A stretch of 64,000 nucleotides of DNA from Pseudomonadota bacterium (GCA_016705325.1 JADIYJ010000003.1:381369-445368); one strand, 5' to 3'. Positions 19,664 to 29,833 are shown, counted from the stretch's first letter. Notes: generated from the sequence alone by a model not told the origin. Program-made: numbers and translations.

Positions 19664-20308
19664 ATGAAAGACAAACTGCCGTTTCCGCTGCTGGATACTC
19701 CCGCTGCCCTGGCCAGCTGCAATGGTTGGACGGAAGAGGTCTATCGCGACCTGCTCGCGCTGCAGGAGGGTTCCATCAGTCATGACGCGCTGGATGCCAA
19801 GTACCTGTACCGTCGGGCCATCCTGACGCTCGACCTCACTGGCTTCACGGTGCAGGCCATGAAAGACCGGCCGCTCAATGCGCTCCTGCGCATCCTGGAT
19901 GCGCAGAAGGTCTGTATTCCGGTGCTGCATGAGCACGGCGCGCTGCTCGTGCGCGCGTTCGCGGACGACCTCGTCGGCCTGTTCGAGGAGCCCGGCCGGG
20001 CGCTCGATGCCGCATTCGAGATTCACCGCCGTGTGACCGCTTTCAATCACTCGAAGCATGCTGCGGAACAACCGGCGCTCGCCTGCATCGGCATCGGTTA
20101 CGGCCAGGTGTACGCGATCGGCCCCAACCTGGCGATGGGCGACGAAATGAATCGTGCTTCGAGGCTCGGTGAAGACACTGCCCGGGGCAATGAGACGCTG
20201 GTGACGTCGAATGCCTATTTCGCGCTGCGCAGCCGCCCCGACGTCCTGTTCGAGCAGGTCGCGAGCGACGACCAGCTGTTTCCGTATTACCGGGCGTCGC
20301 CGCACTGA
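19664..20308 (+). CDS. Class III nucleotide cyclase-like protein
   Basis: A 214-residue protein with a compact class III adenylate/guanylate cyclase homology domain. The first metal Asp is in RAILTLDLTGFTVQAM and the second in VRAFADDLVGLFEEPGRALD. The transition-state Asn and Arg are seen in GDEMNRASRLGEDTARG, followed by the usual SNAYFAL. The position usually held by the base-selecting Lys reads Arg (VRAFADD), so nucleotide preference and activity are uncertain. ATG at 19664 lies 16 bases after the ABC-phosphodiesterase fusion, on the same strand. Confidence 0.7.
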   Translation: MKDKLPFPLLDTPAALASCNGWTEEVYRDLLALQEGSISHDALDAKYLYRRAILTLDLTGFTVQAMKDRPLNALLRILDAQKVCIPVLHEHGALLVRAFADDLVGLFEEPGRALDAAFEIHRRVTAFNHSKHAAEQPALACIGIGYGQVYAIGPNLAMGDEMNRASRLGEDTARGNETLVTSNAYFALRSRPDVLFEQVASDDQLFPYYRASPH

Positions 20309-20409
20309 ACCCGGGCATCAAGCCCCACGAACTGCAGCCCGGTGCTCGCAGCAAGCGGTCCGCCCAATGACCGCTGGCGCCGATGGCCGGGTCATCGTGG
20401 AAAAATCGA

Positions 20410-20631
20410 CTAAGGTTTCCTGCCGCCAAGCAGGAGCAGCGCGGCGCCGATGGCGATTGCTCCCACACCGGCCCAGACCGGAACGTTGACCGTCTGCTTT
20501 TCCTTCACGGACATTTCGATCGGCCCCACGTTGATGTCGTGAGTCTGCTTCGTGTAACTGAAGCTCCCGTAGACGAGTCCGAGGACGCCGGCCACGATCA
20601 GCACGATGGCGGCAATCTTGACTGCATTCAT
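20410..20631 (-). CDS. DUF3185 family membrane protein
   Basis: A 73-residue protein with two membrane spans (residues 5-25 and 52-68) around a short polar loop THDINVGPIEMSVKEKQTVN. The layout matches DUF3185, small inner-membrane proteins of unknown function common in proteobacteria. The start is the ATG at 20631, with GGGAGCG upstream on the minus strand as a possible ribosome-binding site. It stands alone and convergent to the cyclase-like gene. Confidence 0.75.
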   Translation of the reverse strand: MNAVKIAAIVLIVAGVLGLVYGSFSYTKQTHDINVGPIEMSVKEKQTVNVPVWAGVGAIAIGAALLLLGGRKP

Positions 20632-20848
20632 GTTCGCTCCCTTCGTGTCCGTCGCAGGACATTTCCCATACGATCGTACCCGGTCGTCGTAAAACTACGC
20701 CAGCCGACGACGCGGTCTGTGCGACACCGCACACAGGAATCTCTCGTCGCGATGTCGCCTGCCCAAGGCTGCGTTCAGGACGGGCCATAGCCGCGTTCTG
20801 GCGCAGCTGGCCGGTCACGCGGTCGCCTGAACGAGCGGTTCCCTGGAG

Positions 20849-22391
20849 CTACTGGGCCGCGAAGAAAGACTGGACGGCCTCCAGGCAAAACGGGGGCACC
20901 AGTCCGGCGTGATAGGCATCGGCGACCGCGGCGGCCCCGCCATCCGTGGCTCCTTGTGCCACAGCCGTCGCAGCGGCGATCTGTTTCGCCAGCGCAAACT
21001 GGCTTTTCAGGTCGGCATACGGGTCGTCGGCCGACGCAGTGGAATCGAGATCCAGCACAATTACAGGACTTGGTGAGGGCGCGCGCGCCGCCCAGTAGCC
21101 CTGCATGAGCTGCGTGTTGAACCAGAAGACGGTGGGGTCCGCATTGCCTCCGCACAGCAAAGTCGGGGCGGTTGGTGCCCAGTTGCGCAGATCATTTTGT
21201 TTCAGCGCTTGCCGCAGGCGAATCCCGGGCGTCGCGGCCGCAATGCCGGTAGTCGTCGTGGGCCAGCCGCCATCCGGATTGGTCTGCGCGTCCAGGAGAT
21301 AACTCAGGCGGAAACTGTTCTTGACCAGGTTGTCCGTGCCGAAGCCGAGCGCAAAAATCGGCGCCAGGCTGGCCGGCGTGGTCGCGGGCGTGACGTCGGC
21401 GAACGCCAGATCGGAGGCGTCGAACTGAACAGGGCATCTTGGGCAGCCTGCCCTGCGCAACGCTGGCTTCTTGGCGTCGTGCTCGGCAGCAGGGACTCGA
21501 TGCCGCCTGCGTATTGCGCCTCCAAGACATCAGCCGTGCCGGCGTAGACATTGCCGTAGGCCTTCTGGTACGCAGTGATCAGCAAGGTGGCTGACACCGT
21601 CGCACCCGAGCTGCACGACCGGCAAAAATCGCGTCGACGAACGCTGCCATGGCGTAAGGCCCGGACATCGGTGCTGATGCCGTGACCGACATCCCGGCGT
21701 CCTGCATGGCGCGATGCGTCGCCATTGCCACGTAACCGCCCTGCGAGTAACCGGTGATGAACAGCCGGCCGCTGTCCACAGTCGCTGGAGCTGCGGCGGT
21801 CGGAAACGCGCTGCGCGCGGCAGTGAGCGCGTCGATCATGTCCTTCGACTGCTGGTCAGCGACCAGGTATGGATGGTAGGGCAGGCTGGAAACGTCGTAA
21901 CCGGCGTAGTTCGGGGCGACCACGATGTAGCCCTGTGATGCGAAAAGCGCCGCCATGATGAGCGCTTCTCCATTGGGGTCGCCCTGCAGATTCGTGATGT
22001 CGAACGCGCGGTCGGTCGTGGTGCCGTGGGCGTACAGCAGGATGGGTCGGGCACCGTTGCACTGTGGATCGCCGCCGAGCGGCACCATCAGCGCACCGGA
22101 GGCAGTGGTTGCTGCGTTTGCGCCATCGACTGTCGCGTATCGAATACGGTGGACGGCGACGTCGCACAGGGGTGTTCCGCTGACCGCGAGCAGCTGCCGA
22201 TTGAGCAGTGTATTCAGCGCGAGCAGCAAGGCCGGAGCAGTGACAGTGGACACCAGTTCGGGCGGCTTCTGCAGCAGTTGACCGCGCGCCGGGTTCACGA
22301 CCACGGCGTCAGAGCCCGCATTGCTGCCGCCACAGGCGGTCAGCAGCAGCGCCGTGAGAATGAAGAGTGCTTGACCATTAATTCGACGCAT
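20849..22391 (-). pseudogene. Alpha/beta-hydrolase (lipase/esterase-like) lipoprotein, two frameshifts
   Basis: Starting at ATG 22391, the leader FILTALLLTAC ends in a lipobox, so the product is an outer-membrane or periplasmic lipoprotein. The catalytic part shows ARPILLYAHGTTTDRAFDIT, GYIVVAPNYAGYDVSSLPYH, and the nucleophile elbow ITGYSQGGYVAMATHRAMQD. The frame then shifts near 21605 (continuing SATLLITAYQKAYGNVYAGT) and near 21428 (continuing FDASDLAFADVTPATTPASL). It ends at 20849 with the late catalytic region APTLLCGGNADPTVFW. With repair it has about 514 residues. Substrate unknown; secreted lipases of this layout are common. Confidence 0.75.
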
Positions 22392-22623
22392 GAGGCACCA
22401 CCGTTGGCAAGCTGAAAAAGCGCAGCGACGCGATCTTCCGCTGCCGTTCATTGCCAGGCGGTACGGTAGCGCACGGGACGCCGTGCCTGCGAGTCCTCGC
22501 AATGCACGTTGACGCACCGAACGCTGTGTGACTTCCGCCTGCGGTCTCCGCGTGCCGAATGCGACATACATTGCATGCTTCAACCACTCGTGCGCTGCCA
22601 GTGGTTCGCTCGCACCCTGGCAG

Positions 22624-22657
22624 AAAAAAGCCCGCTGCGTAGCAGGCAGCGGGCTTT
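22624..22657 (-). terminator. Rho-independent terminator after rne
   Basis: A 12-base perfect stem (AAAGCCCGCTGC pairing with GCAGCGGGCTTT) with a 7-base loop. On the minus strand it is followed by a T run, 20 bases after the rne stop. Confidence 0.85.
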
Positions 22658-22676
22658 CCTCAGCTGAACGAGTCGC

Positions 22677-25578
22677 TTACGGCTCGTTGCGCGGCGTCGT
22701 CACGTCCGTCGGCGGAGTGGGCGTCCACTCGCGCGGTTCGGAAGCCGTCGGGACCGGAGCCGGTTCACGCACCACGACCGTCGCGGGTGCCGGCGCAATG
22801 TCTCGCGGCGGAGCCGGCGGTGTTGCGGGACGATCGAAGTCGAACGAGCGCGGCTCGGGCGCACGCGGTGCTTCGTGGCTCGGCGCAGGCGGCGGAGCCG
22901 TGAACTCACGCGGTGCTTCCCGGAGTGGGGATCGCCGCGAATGGACGCGGCGGTTCGGGCCAGTGGGGTTCATCGAACGCGCGTGGGGGGTTGAGCGACT
23001 GCGGCGCAGGCGCGCGGCCAGCGGTTTCGCCGCCACCCGCGTCGTCGCCACCAGCACCGCCCGGACCTTCATCGACGTTACCGTCGCTGACTGCACCCGC
23101 GGCAGCGCCTGCGGCGTAGCCTTCACCACCCTCATTGCGACCGCGGCGACGACGGCCACCGCGACGCGACCTGCGTCCGGTGCGCTCGCTGCGATCACCC
23201 TCGGGGCGTTGCTGCTGACCGTCACCTGTCGATTGCGCGACTGACGCGTCGGCCGTGCTCATGTCGTTGGCAACGGCTGCGACGACCGCCGTGGCTGCTG
23301 CGACCTGCTCACGCGCTTCCTGCGGCTCGCGGTATTCGCGCGGTGGCCTCGGTTCGCGGGGCTCACGCGGCTCGCGCGGAGGTCGCGCATGCTGCGGCTG
23401 GCGCTGGCCTTGCTGGCCACCTTCACGACGCGGCTGGCCCTCGCGCGGGCCGTCTTCGCCGCCCTGGCCCTGGCCCTGACCTTGACCACCATCACGACGT
23501 CCGCCACGCGGACCTTCGTCACGACGCGGCTGCTGCGGTTGCGCGCGACTCTGCTCGTCGCGACGCGGTTCGCTGCCGCGGGCAGGCTGGCCCGGACCCG
23601 GTGCACCGTCAGCACGGTTCTCGCGGCGCGCTTCGTCACGTGAGCCGCGGCTGTCGCTGCGTCCGCGCCCGTCACGGCTGTCGCGTGCGTCGCGGCGCCC
23701 ATCACGGCCGCGACCGCGTTCGCTGCGATCCCGATCATGACGCGGACGATCGCGTTCGCCGTCCTTGCCACCGCGACCGACGTTCACGGGCGGCGCCACC
23801 TGCGGTTCGGGCGCACGCTTGTCGCCTGCGAGCCAGCGCCATGCGCGCACGAGCACGTTGTCGCGTGGACCGTAGGCCGGCGCGGCAACGGCTACCGGTG
23901 CAGCTGCGACTTCGATCGGGGCGGCCACGACCTCGGGTGCCGCTGGCGGGGCGGGGGTGCTCGGGATGATCGTCGTCACCGCCGGCTGCTGCGGCGGTGG
24001 GGCCGCTTCTTCCTCGGCCGAGGCGATCGCATCGAGGTCGATCTTCGGCTCGACTGCCATGTGATGGCTGATGACCGAGTTCTCGGGCAGGTCGGTCTCG
24101 TCATCGCGCACGCGGCGCAATTCGTAAGCCGGCGTCTCGAGGTACTTGTTCGGCACCAGGACGATGTCGACATGGCTGCGCGCTTCGATGTCGTGCAGCC
24201 AGTCGCGTTTCTCGTTCATGAGGTAGGTCGCGACGTCGACCGGCAACTGCGCGATGACCTTGGCGGTGCGGTCCTTGCGAGCCTCCTCGCCGATCAGTCG
24301 CAGTACCGCGAGCGCCAGCGATTCGACGCTGCGGATTACGCCCATGCCGGTGCAACGCGGGCAGACGATGTTGGTCGATTCGCTGATCGACGGACGCAGG
24401 CGCTGCCGCGAGAGCTCGAGCAGGCCGAAGCGGGAGATCTTGCCCAGCTGGATGCGGGCACGGTCCTGCTTGACCGCTTCACGCAGGCGATCTTCGACCG
24501 CGCGCTGGTTCTTGGTCGACTCCATATCGATGAAGTCGATGACGATCAGGCCTCCGACGTCACGCAACCGCATCTGGCGCGCAATTTCGTCCGCGGCCTC
24601 GAGGTTGGTGTTGCAGGCGGTGGTCTCGATGTCGGTGCCGCGGGTGCTGCGCGCCGAGTTGATGTCGATCGAGACCAGCGCCTCGGTGTGGTCGATCACG
24701 ATGCTGCCGCCCGCGGGCAGCGTCACCTTGTGCGAATAGGCCGACTCGATCTGGCTCTCGATCTGGTACCGCGTGAACAGCGGCACGTGGTCGTCGTCGT
24801 AGAGCTTGAGCTTGCGCAGGTTGTTCGGCATGAAGCGCTGCATGTATTCGCGCGCTTCCTCGTAGACGTCCTGCTTGTCGATCAGGATTTCGCCGATGTC
24901 GTCGCTGAGGTAGTCACGCAGCGCCCGCAGGATCGCCGTGCTTTCGCGGTAGATCAGGAACGGTGAGGGGCGGCTGTCCGACGCCTGCTGGATCGCGTTC
25001 CAGATGTCGACCAGGTTGTTGAGGTCCCACTGCAGTTCCTCGGGCGAGCGGCCGACGCCGGCGGTGCGGACGATGGCGCCCATGCCGTCGGGGATCTGCA
25101 GCGAGTCCATCGCTTCGCGCAGGGCGTCGCGGTCGTCGCCCTCGACGCGGCGCGACACGCCACCGGCACGGGGGTTGTTCGGCATCAGCACCAGGTAGCG
25201 GCCGGCCAGGCTGATGAAGGTGGTGAGCGCCGCGCCCTTGTTGCCACGCTCTTCCTTGTCGACCTGGACGATGATTTCCTGGCCTTCCTCGATCAGGTCG
25301 CGGATGCCGCGGCTGCCGCCTTCCTGGCCGGGTTGCTTGTCCTTGAAGAACGCCTTGGAGACTTCCTTCAGCGGCAGGAAGCCGTGGCGCTCGGCGCCGT
25401 AGTCGACGAACGCCGCCTCGAGGCTGGGCTCGACGCGGGTGATGCGTCCTTTGTAGACGTTGGCTTTCTTGGTTTCGCGCGACGGGATTTCGATATCGAG
25501 GTCGTAGATCCGCTGGCCGTCCACCAGCGCTACGCGCAACTCCTCATCCTGAGTTGCGTTGACGAGCATTCTCTTCAT
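22677..25578 (-). CDS. rne: Ribonuclease E, with a frameshift in the C-terminal tail
   Basis: RNase E, the endonuclease and scaffold of the RNA degradosome. The catalytic half is intact: [20 protein letters not shown], the S1 region ([20 protein letters not shown]), the DNase I-like metal motifs [10 protein letters not shown] and [18 protein letters not shown], and the zinc-link CPRCTGMG. From about residue 510 the protein is a disordered tail rich in Arg, Asp, Gly and Pro. The main frame stops at 22906. A one-base shift near 22921 leads into a coding-like Pro/Glu/Arg tail ([20 protein letters not shown]) ending at 22677, next to the terminator, so the natural protein is probably about 967 residues. 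Confidence 0.92.
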
Positions 25579-25976
25579 CGGCCCTCTCTCTATTGGAGGT
25601 TGGGGCCGCGAACGGTTCGGACGGGTAATGGTGCCGTGGCGTGGGAAAAAGGTCTGGCAGCGACTGCGCGAGCGCTCATTTGCTGTTCATCTGCACCGGC
25701 GCAGTGCGCACGATGCGTGACCGAATCCTGGTGCTGTCGGGCATCGTACCCGCCGAGGTCGCTGCTGGCCCGCTGCCCGCCGGGGCTGCGGCACCTGCGC
25801 GTGTCCGCGGCAGATCGATGTGTCTGAAGGTTCAGAACCAACTAAGATTGCGGGCGCCCCGCACTTCCCGAAGGGCGTGCAACCGCGCGTCGCTCATTCG
25901 GCGCTGCCTGATGTTGCTTGGACGCACCAGCGCATTGCCTAGCGCCGGAATGTAACAAGCGAAGGCCCGAAAATCA
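25579..25976. other. Divergent intergenic region between rne and rluC
   Basis: About 400 bases without a convincing gene. It must hold the rne leader and the rluC promoter. In E. coli the rne leader is long and mediates autoregulation, and a long leader here would fit that, but I could not identify a specific hairpin or promoter. Confidence 0.5.
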
Positions 25977-27106
25977 ATGGCTTACGAAATAGACCCGGCA
26001 ACCGACGAGAACAGCGCCGAGCCGGAACCCGGCCGCGGTGTGACTCACGTGGAAGTGACCGAAGACGACGCCGGAACGCGGCTCGATAACTTTCTCGTCC
26101 GGCAACTCAAGGACGTCCCGCGCACGCACGTATTCCGCCTGCTGCGCAAGGGTGAGGTGCGCGTCAACAAGAAGCGCGCCAGGCCCGACCAGCGGGTCGC
26201 GCTGGGCGACATAGTCCGCATCCCCCCGGTGCGCAAGGCGGAAGACGTGCCGCCGCCAGCCACGCCCCGGACCGCCAGTGAGTCGCTGCAGAAACTGGTC
26301 CTCGACTCGATCACCTACGAGGACAGCGACCTCATCGTCTGCAACAAGCCGCCGGGCCTGGCGGTTCACGGCGGCAGTGCGACCGACTTCGGCCTGATCG
26401 AAGCGCTTCGCAGCGCGCGCCCCGGGCAGCCGGACCTCGAACTCGTACACCGGCTCGACCGCGACACCAGCGGCTGTCTGCTGGTGGCGAAGCGGCGCGC
26501 TGCGCTGCGCGCCCTGCACCTTCAGCTGCGCGAAGGTCAGACGGAAAAGCATTACCTCGCACTGGTCTGCGGCAAGTGGAACCTGGGGACCAAGCGCATC
26601 GAACTCGCGCTCGACACCGACGAGCGCCGCAGCGGCGAGCGGCACGTGGCCGTGCGCGCGCACGGCAAGAAGTCCGTCAGCACGTTCAAGCCCGTGCAGT
26701 TCTTCGGCAACCTGGCGACGCTGATGGAAGTCGAGATCGACACCGGCAAGACGCACCAGATTCGCGTGCACGCCGCGCATGCGGGCCATCCCGTCGCCGG
26801 CGACGACAAGTACGGCAGCCGGGACTTGAAGCGCATGTTCCTGCATTCGTCGTCGCTCGGCTTCACACGGCCCGGCACCCGCGAGCCCATGCTGGCAAGC
26901 GCGCCGCTGCCGCCCGAACTCAGCGCGGTGCTGGATACGCTCACGCGTGGCAAGGCGCGGGCGCCGCAGGACGAGCGCGGCAAGACACTGAACCGGAGGG
27001 CGCGCGTGGACCGATCGCGCCCGCGCGTGCAGCGACCGGCGCCGGTGGCGCAGACGGGCAAGCCGAGGACGGCCAAGCCCCGGACCGACAGGCGGGGCCC
27101 GGCTAA
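25977..27106 (+). CDS. rluC: 23S rRNA pseudouridine synthase C
   Basis: RluA-family synthase that in E. coli modifies positions 955, 2504 and 2580 of 23S rRNA. Seen: an S4 domain (GTRLDNFLVRQLKDVPRTHV), the catalytic motif LELVHRLDRDTSGCLLVAKR with the active Asp, then THQIRVHAAHAGHPVAGDDK and MFLHSSSLGF. Family similarity ends near 26960, followed by a basic tail. In the given sequence the frame stays open to 27845, antisense through maf. A TAA at 27104-27106 in a neighbouring frame would end the protein if one base were missing in the GGGGCCC run at 27094-27100, so I place the likely end there. It is divergent from rne, the usual order. Confidence 0.85.
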
Positions 27107-27686
27107 GGACCTGGACCCGTGCGCGGCGAAGGGCGCCGCAAAGCCAGGACAACGGGAGGCCGGTGAGGCCGGTCGGGTCGACCGATTCGATCCGGTCGAA
27201 GAGAGCGATCCCCAGGGCTTCGGCTTTGAAGCCGCCGGCGCAGTCGAGTGGCTGGTCGCGCTCGATGTAGCGGTCGATTTCGGCGTCCGACAGGTCCCGG
27301 AACTTCACGACCGTGCGGTCGACGTGCGATTCGGCGCGGCCGGCCGAGCCATCGATGACGTGGACCGCGGTGAGGAAGGCAACTTCCTGGCCAGACGAAG
27401 CCCGCAGCTGTTCGCGGCAACGCTCGATGGTACCGGGCTTGCCGAGCACATCCGTACCGCGCAGGGCGACCTGGTCCGAACCGATCACGATCGCTGCTGG
27501 GTACCTCGCGGCGACTGCCTCGGCCTTGGCCCGGGCCAGGCGCGCGGCCATGGCGGCGGCCGGTTCGCCCGGCAGGCGAGATTCATCGACATCGGGGGCG
27601 ACGCACTCGAACGGCAGCCCGAGCCGCTGCAACAGGTCGCGGCGGTAACGGGACGTCGAGGCGAGAATCAGGCCCTTGGAAAACAA
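27107..27686 (-). CDS. Maf-like nucleotide pyrophosphatase (YceF type)
   Basis: Maf/HAM1-fold pyrophosphatase that hydrolyses non-canonical or modified nucleoside triphosphates; the YceF subgroup prefers 7-methyl-GTP. Motifs: ILASTSRYRRDLLQRLGLPF, VIGSDQVALRGTDVLGKPG, TVVKFRDLSDAEIDRYIE, and GFKAEALGIALFDRIESVDP followed by GLPLSWLCGAL. The TTG at 27686 is the start giving the family N-terminus. The frame has no stop until 25974 because it runs on antisense to rluC; homology ends near 27110. In pseudomonads maf is likewise encoded opposite yceD-rpmF-plsX. Confidence 0.85.
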
Positions 27687-27745
27687 AGATTTAGGCTCGT
27701 TTTTTCTTTGACAGGGCGGGGCAGCGTCACTATGATACGCGCCCC

Positions 27746-28318
27746 ATGTCGCCCGGCCAGGCCGATCAGGTTAACGCCAAGGAGCTGTCGGCGCGAGCCG
27801 CCGTTCTCGAGCGCCATTTCGAACTGGCGCAGCTCGAGCGCGTAGCGGAGGCAGGCGGTCTTCCCGGCACTCGCATCGATGCGCGATTGCAGTTCGGCGC
27901 CTTCGAAGACCGGACGACGGTCGACGTCCGCGTCGAGGGCACGGCAGTGCTGGAATGCCAGCGTTGCCTGCAGCCTTGCGCGATTGCGATGGACGAATCG
28001 GCGCTGGTCGCCATCGTCCGCGACGAGTTGGATGAGGTGCCGGGCGGCTTCGAGCCGTTCGTGGGAATGCCGGAGCAACTGTCGCTCGCGGCGCTGATCG
28101 AAGAGCAGGTGCTGCTCGCGTTGCCGCTCGTGCCCGCGCACGAAGCTGGCAGCCCGGAATGCCTGTCGTCCGAGGCGGAAGAGGTGCCGTTGGCGCCCGC
28201 TTCCGTGGTCGAGACCGCGGCCGAAGAGGCAGCGGTGGAAGAGAAACAGACGCCCTTTGCGAATCTGCGGGAGCTGCTCGAGAAGAACAACGAGCGCGGA
28301 CCCGCGTCAGGAGAGTAG
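27746..28318 (+). CDS. yceD: YceD (DUF177) family protein
   Basis: A 190-residue DUF177 protein, nearly always encoded just before rpmF and linked to 23S rRNA processing or ribosome assembly in several bacteria. The core is present: LECQRCLQPCAIAMDESALV, then DLIEEQVLLALPLVP-type sequence (seen as ALIEEQVLLALPLVPAHE), and the C-terminal PFANLRELL. It is somewhat longer than the E. coli protein because of an acidic alanine-rich insert near residues 145-170. The stop is three bases before rpmF. Confidence 0.9.
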   Translation: MSPGQADQVNAKELSARAAVLERHFELAQLERVAEAGGLPGTRIDARLQFGAFEDRTTVDVRVEGTAVLECQRCLQPCAIAMDESALVAIVRDELDEVPGGFEPFVGMPEQLSLAALIEEQVLLALPLVPAHEAGSPECLSSEAEEVPLAPASVVETAAEEAAVEEKQTPFANLRELLEKNNERGPASGE

Positions 28319-28321
28319 ACC

Positions 28322-28516
28322 ATGGCAGTCCAGAAAAGCCGCAAGACCCCGTCCAAGCGCGGCATGCATCGTTCGCACGACCACCTGAGCAGCCCTGCGC
28401 TGTCGGTTGACCGTACCAGCGGCGAAACCCATCTTCGTCACCGCATCACCGCCGACGGTTTCTACCGCGGCAAGAAGGTGATCGAGAAGCCGGCCGCCGA
28501 CGAAGGCCAGGAGTAA
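28322..28516 (+). CDS. rpmF: 50S ribosomal protein L32
   Basis: A 64-residue L32 protein: [20 protein letters not shown] near the N-terminus, then [20 protein letters not shown] and GFYRGKKVI. It lacks the four zinc-binding cysteines found in some L32 variants, as is usual for gammaproteobacteria. The start is preceded by GGAG (28310-28313). Confidence 0.97.
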   Translation: MAVQKSRKTPSKRGMHRSHDHLSSPALSVDRTSGETHLRHRITADGFYRGKKVIEKPAADEGQE

Positions 28517-28538
28517 TCCTGTTCCGACGGGCCCGCGC

Positions 28539-29303
28539 ATGAACGCCGGCCTGACCGTAGCCGTGGACGCGATGAGCGGCGACCACGGCGCTGAAGTCGC
28601 CGTTCCCGCGGCGCTCGAAGTCCTCGCGTCCACGCCCGATCTCCGGCTGATCATCGTCGGTCGCAGTGAAGTCGTGCTGCCATTGCTGGGCGCCGCCCTC
28701 GATAACGACCGCTGCCGTTTCGTCGAAGCGACCGAAGTCGTCGCCATGGACGAGCGTCCGCAGGACGCGCTTCGTCGCAAGAAGAACTCGTCGATGCGCG
28801 TCGCGATCAACCTCGTCGAGCAGGGCGAGGCGTCGGCGTGCGTGTCGGCCGGCAACACCGGCGCACTGCTCGCCACCGCGCGTTTCGTGCTCGGCATGGT
28901 GCCGGGCATCGACCGTCCCGCCATCGTCTCGGCCGTGCCCTCGACGGGCGGGTACACCGTGATGCTCGACCTGGGCGCCAACCCCGACTGCAACGACGAT
29001 CATCTCGTGCAGTTCGCGGTGATGGGCTCCGTGATCGCATCCGACCTGCACGGCATCGAGCATCCGCGCGTCGGCCTGCTCAACGTCGGCGAGGAAGACA
29101 TCAAGGGCACGGAAGAGATCAAGGCGGCGCACAAGCGGCTCACCGGCTCCGCGCTCAATTATGTCGGCTTCGTCGAAGGCGACAAGATCTTCTCGGGCGC
29201 CGTCGACGTCGTCGTCACCGACGGCTTCACCGGCAACGTGTCGCTGAAGACGATGGAAGGCCTGGCGCGCTTCATCAGCGGCGCGATGAAGGAAGAGTTC
29301 ACG
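28539..29303 (+). pseudogene. plsX: Phosphate acyltransferase PlsX, C-terminally truncated
   Basis: PlsX makes acyl-phosphate from acyl-ACP for phospholipid synthesis. The first 255 residues are a clean match: VAVDAMSGDHGAEVAVPAAL, VSAGNTGALLATARFVLGM, VMLDLGANPDCNDDHLVQFA, GLLNVGEEDIKGTEEIKAAH, and VVVTDGFTGNVSLKTMEGLA. Homology stops after AMKEEFT near 29303; the last 80-90 residues are missing. The frame continues to 29564 only as antisense of the next gene. The fab genes that normally follow are absent too. Since plsX is usually needed, a deletion or misjoined assembly at 29303 is likely. Confidence 0.9.
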
Positions 29304-29305
29304 AC

Positions 29306-29833
29306 TCACTGCTCGGCCTTGCGCCGGCGCCGCATACGCGCCATCAGCTGCACGCGCCGCCTGGCGATTTTCTCCACGACGGTGGGCGCTGCCTTGCGCA
29401 GCATCGAGCCCTTCGTCAGCGATTCGCGGCAGGCACGGAAATCTTCGTACGCCTCGAGCTCGTGCCGGAGTTCACGGAAGACGAGTTCGATCATGACGGC
29501 GTCGTCGAGCATGCCGATGCCTGGGATGTCGTCGGGAATCAGGTCCTCCGGGTCGCACAGGTAGGCAAGCCCCGACAGCACCGGATTCCGCTCGTCGTCG
29601 TCCAGCGGCCAGTCCTCGTCGGTGACCATGGCGATCAGGGTGTCGAGCTGCTCGAGCCGTTCGGTCACGAAGTCGGGCAGATCCGTGCCTTTCATGGACT
29701 TCACCATGTCGGCCGCCGCGCCGAGGATTTCCTCGTCGTCGGCAATCCGCACCGAATCGCGCGCCTTTTTCAATTCCCGGCGAAAATGGCGTAAATCGCG
29801 GTCGGAGAGCTCGATCGTCAGCTTGTAAGGCAT
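29306..29833 (-). CDS. YkvA family (DUF1232) protein
   Basis: A 175-residue protein with the DUF1232 motif SGLAYLCDPEDLIPDDIPGI followed by GMLDDAVMIELVFRELRHEL, typical of YkvA proteins of unknown function, and a basic C-terminus RMRRRRKAEQ. ATG at 29833 is chosen because GAGGG lies just upstream; an upstream ATG near 29913 is possible. Its stop codon is three bases from the point where plsX breaks off, so the convergent neighbour was probably different originally. Confidence 0.8.
   Translation of the reverse strand: MPYKLTIELSDRDLRHFRRELKKARDSVRIADDEEILGAAADMVKSMKGTDLPDFVTERLEQLDTLIAMVTDEDWPLDDDERNPVLSGLAYLCDPEDLIPDDIPGIGMLDDAVMIELVFRELRHELEAYEDFRACRESLTKGSMLRKAAPTVVEKIARRRVQLMARMRRRRKAEQ

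Noticed and set aside
22906..24000. Low-complexity Arg/Gly/Pro-rich DNA that looked like tandem repeats
   Set aside because: It is the disordered C-terminal tail of RNase E; codon-level periodicity explains it.
23343..24966. Two long plus-strand open frames opposite rne
   Set aside because: They mirror the RNase E coding sequence, have arginine- and histidine-rich composition typical of antisense frames in GC-rich DNA, and lack recognisable motifs.
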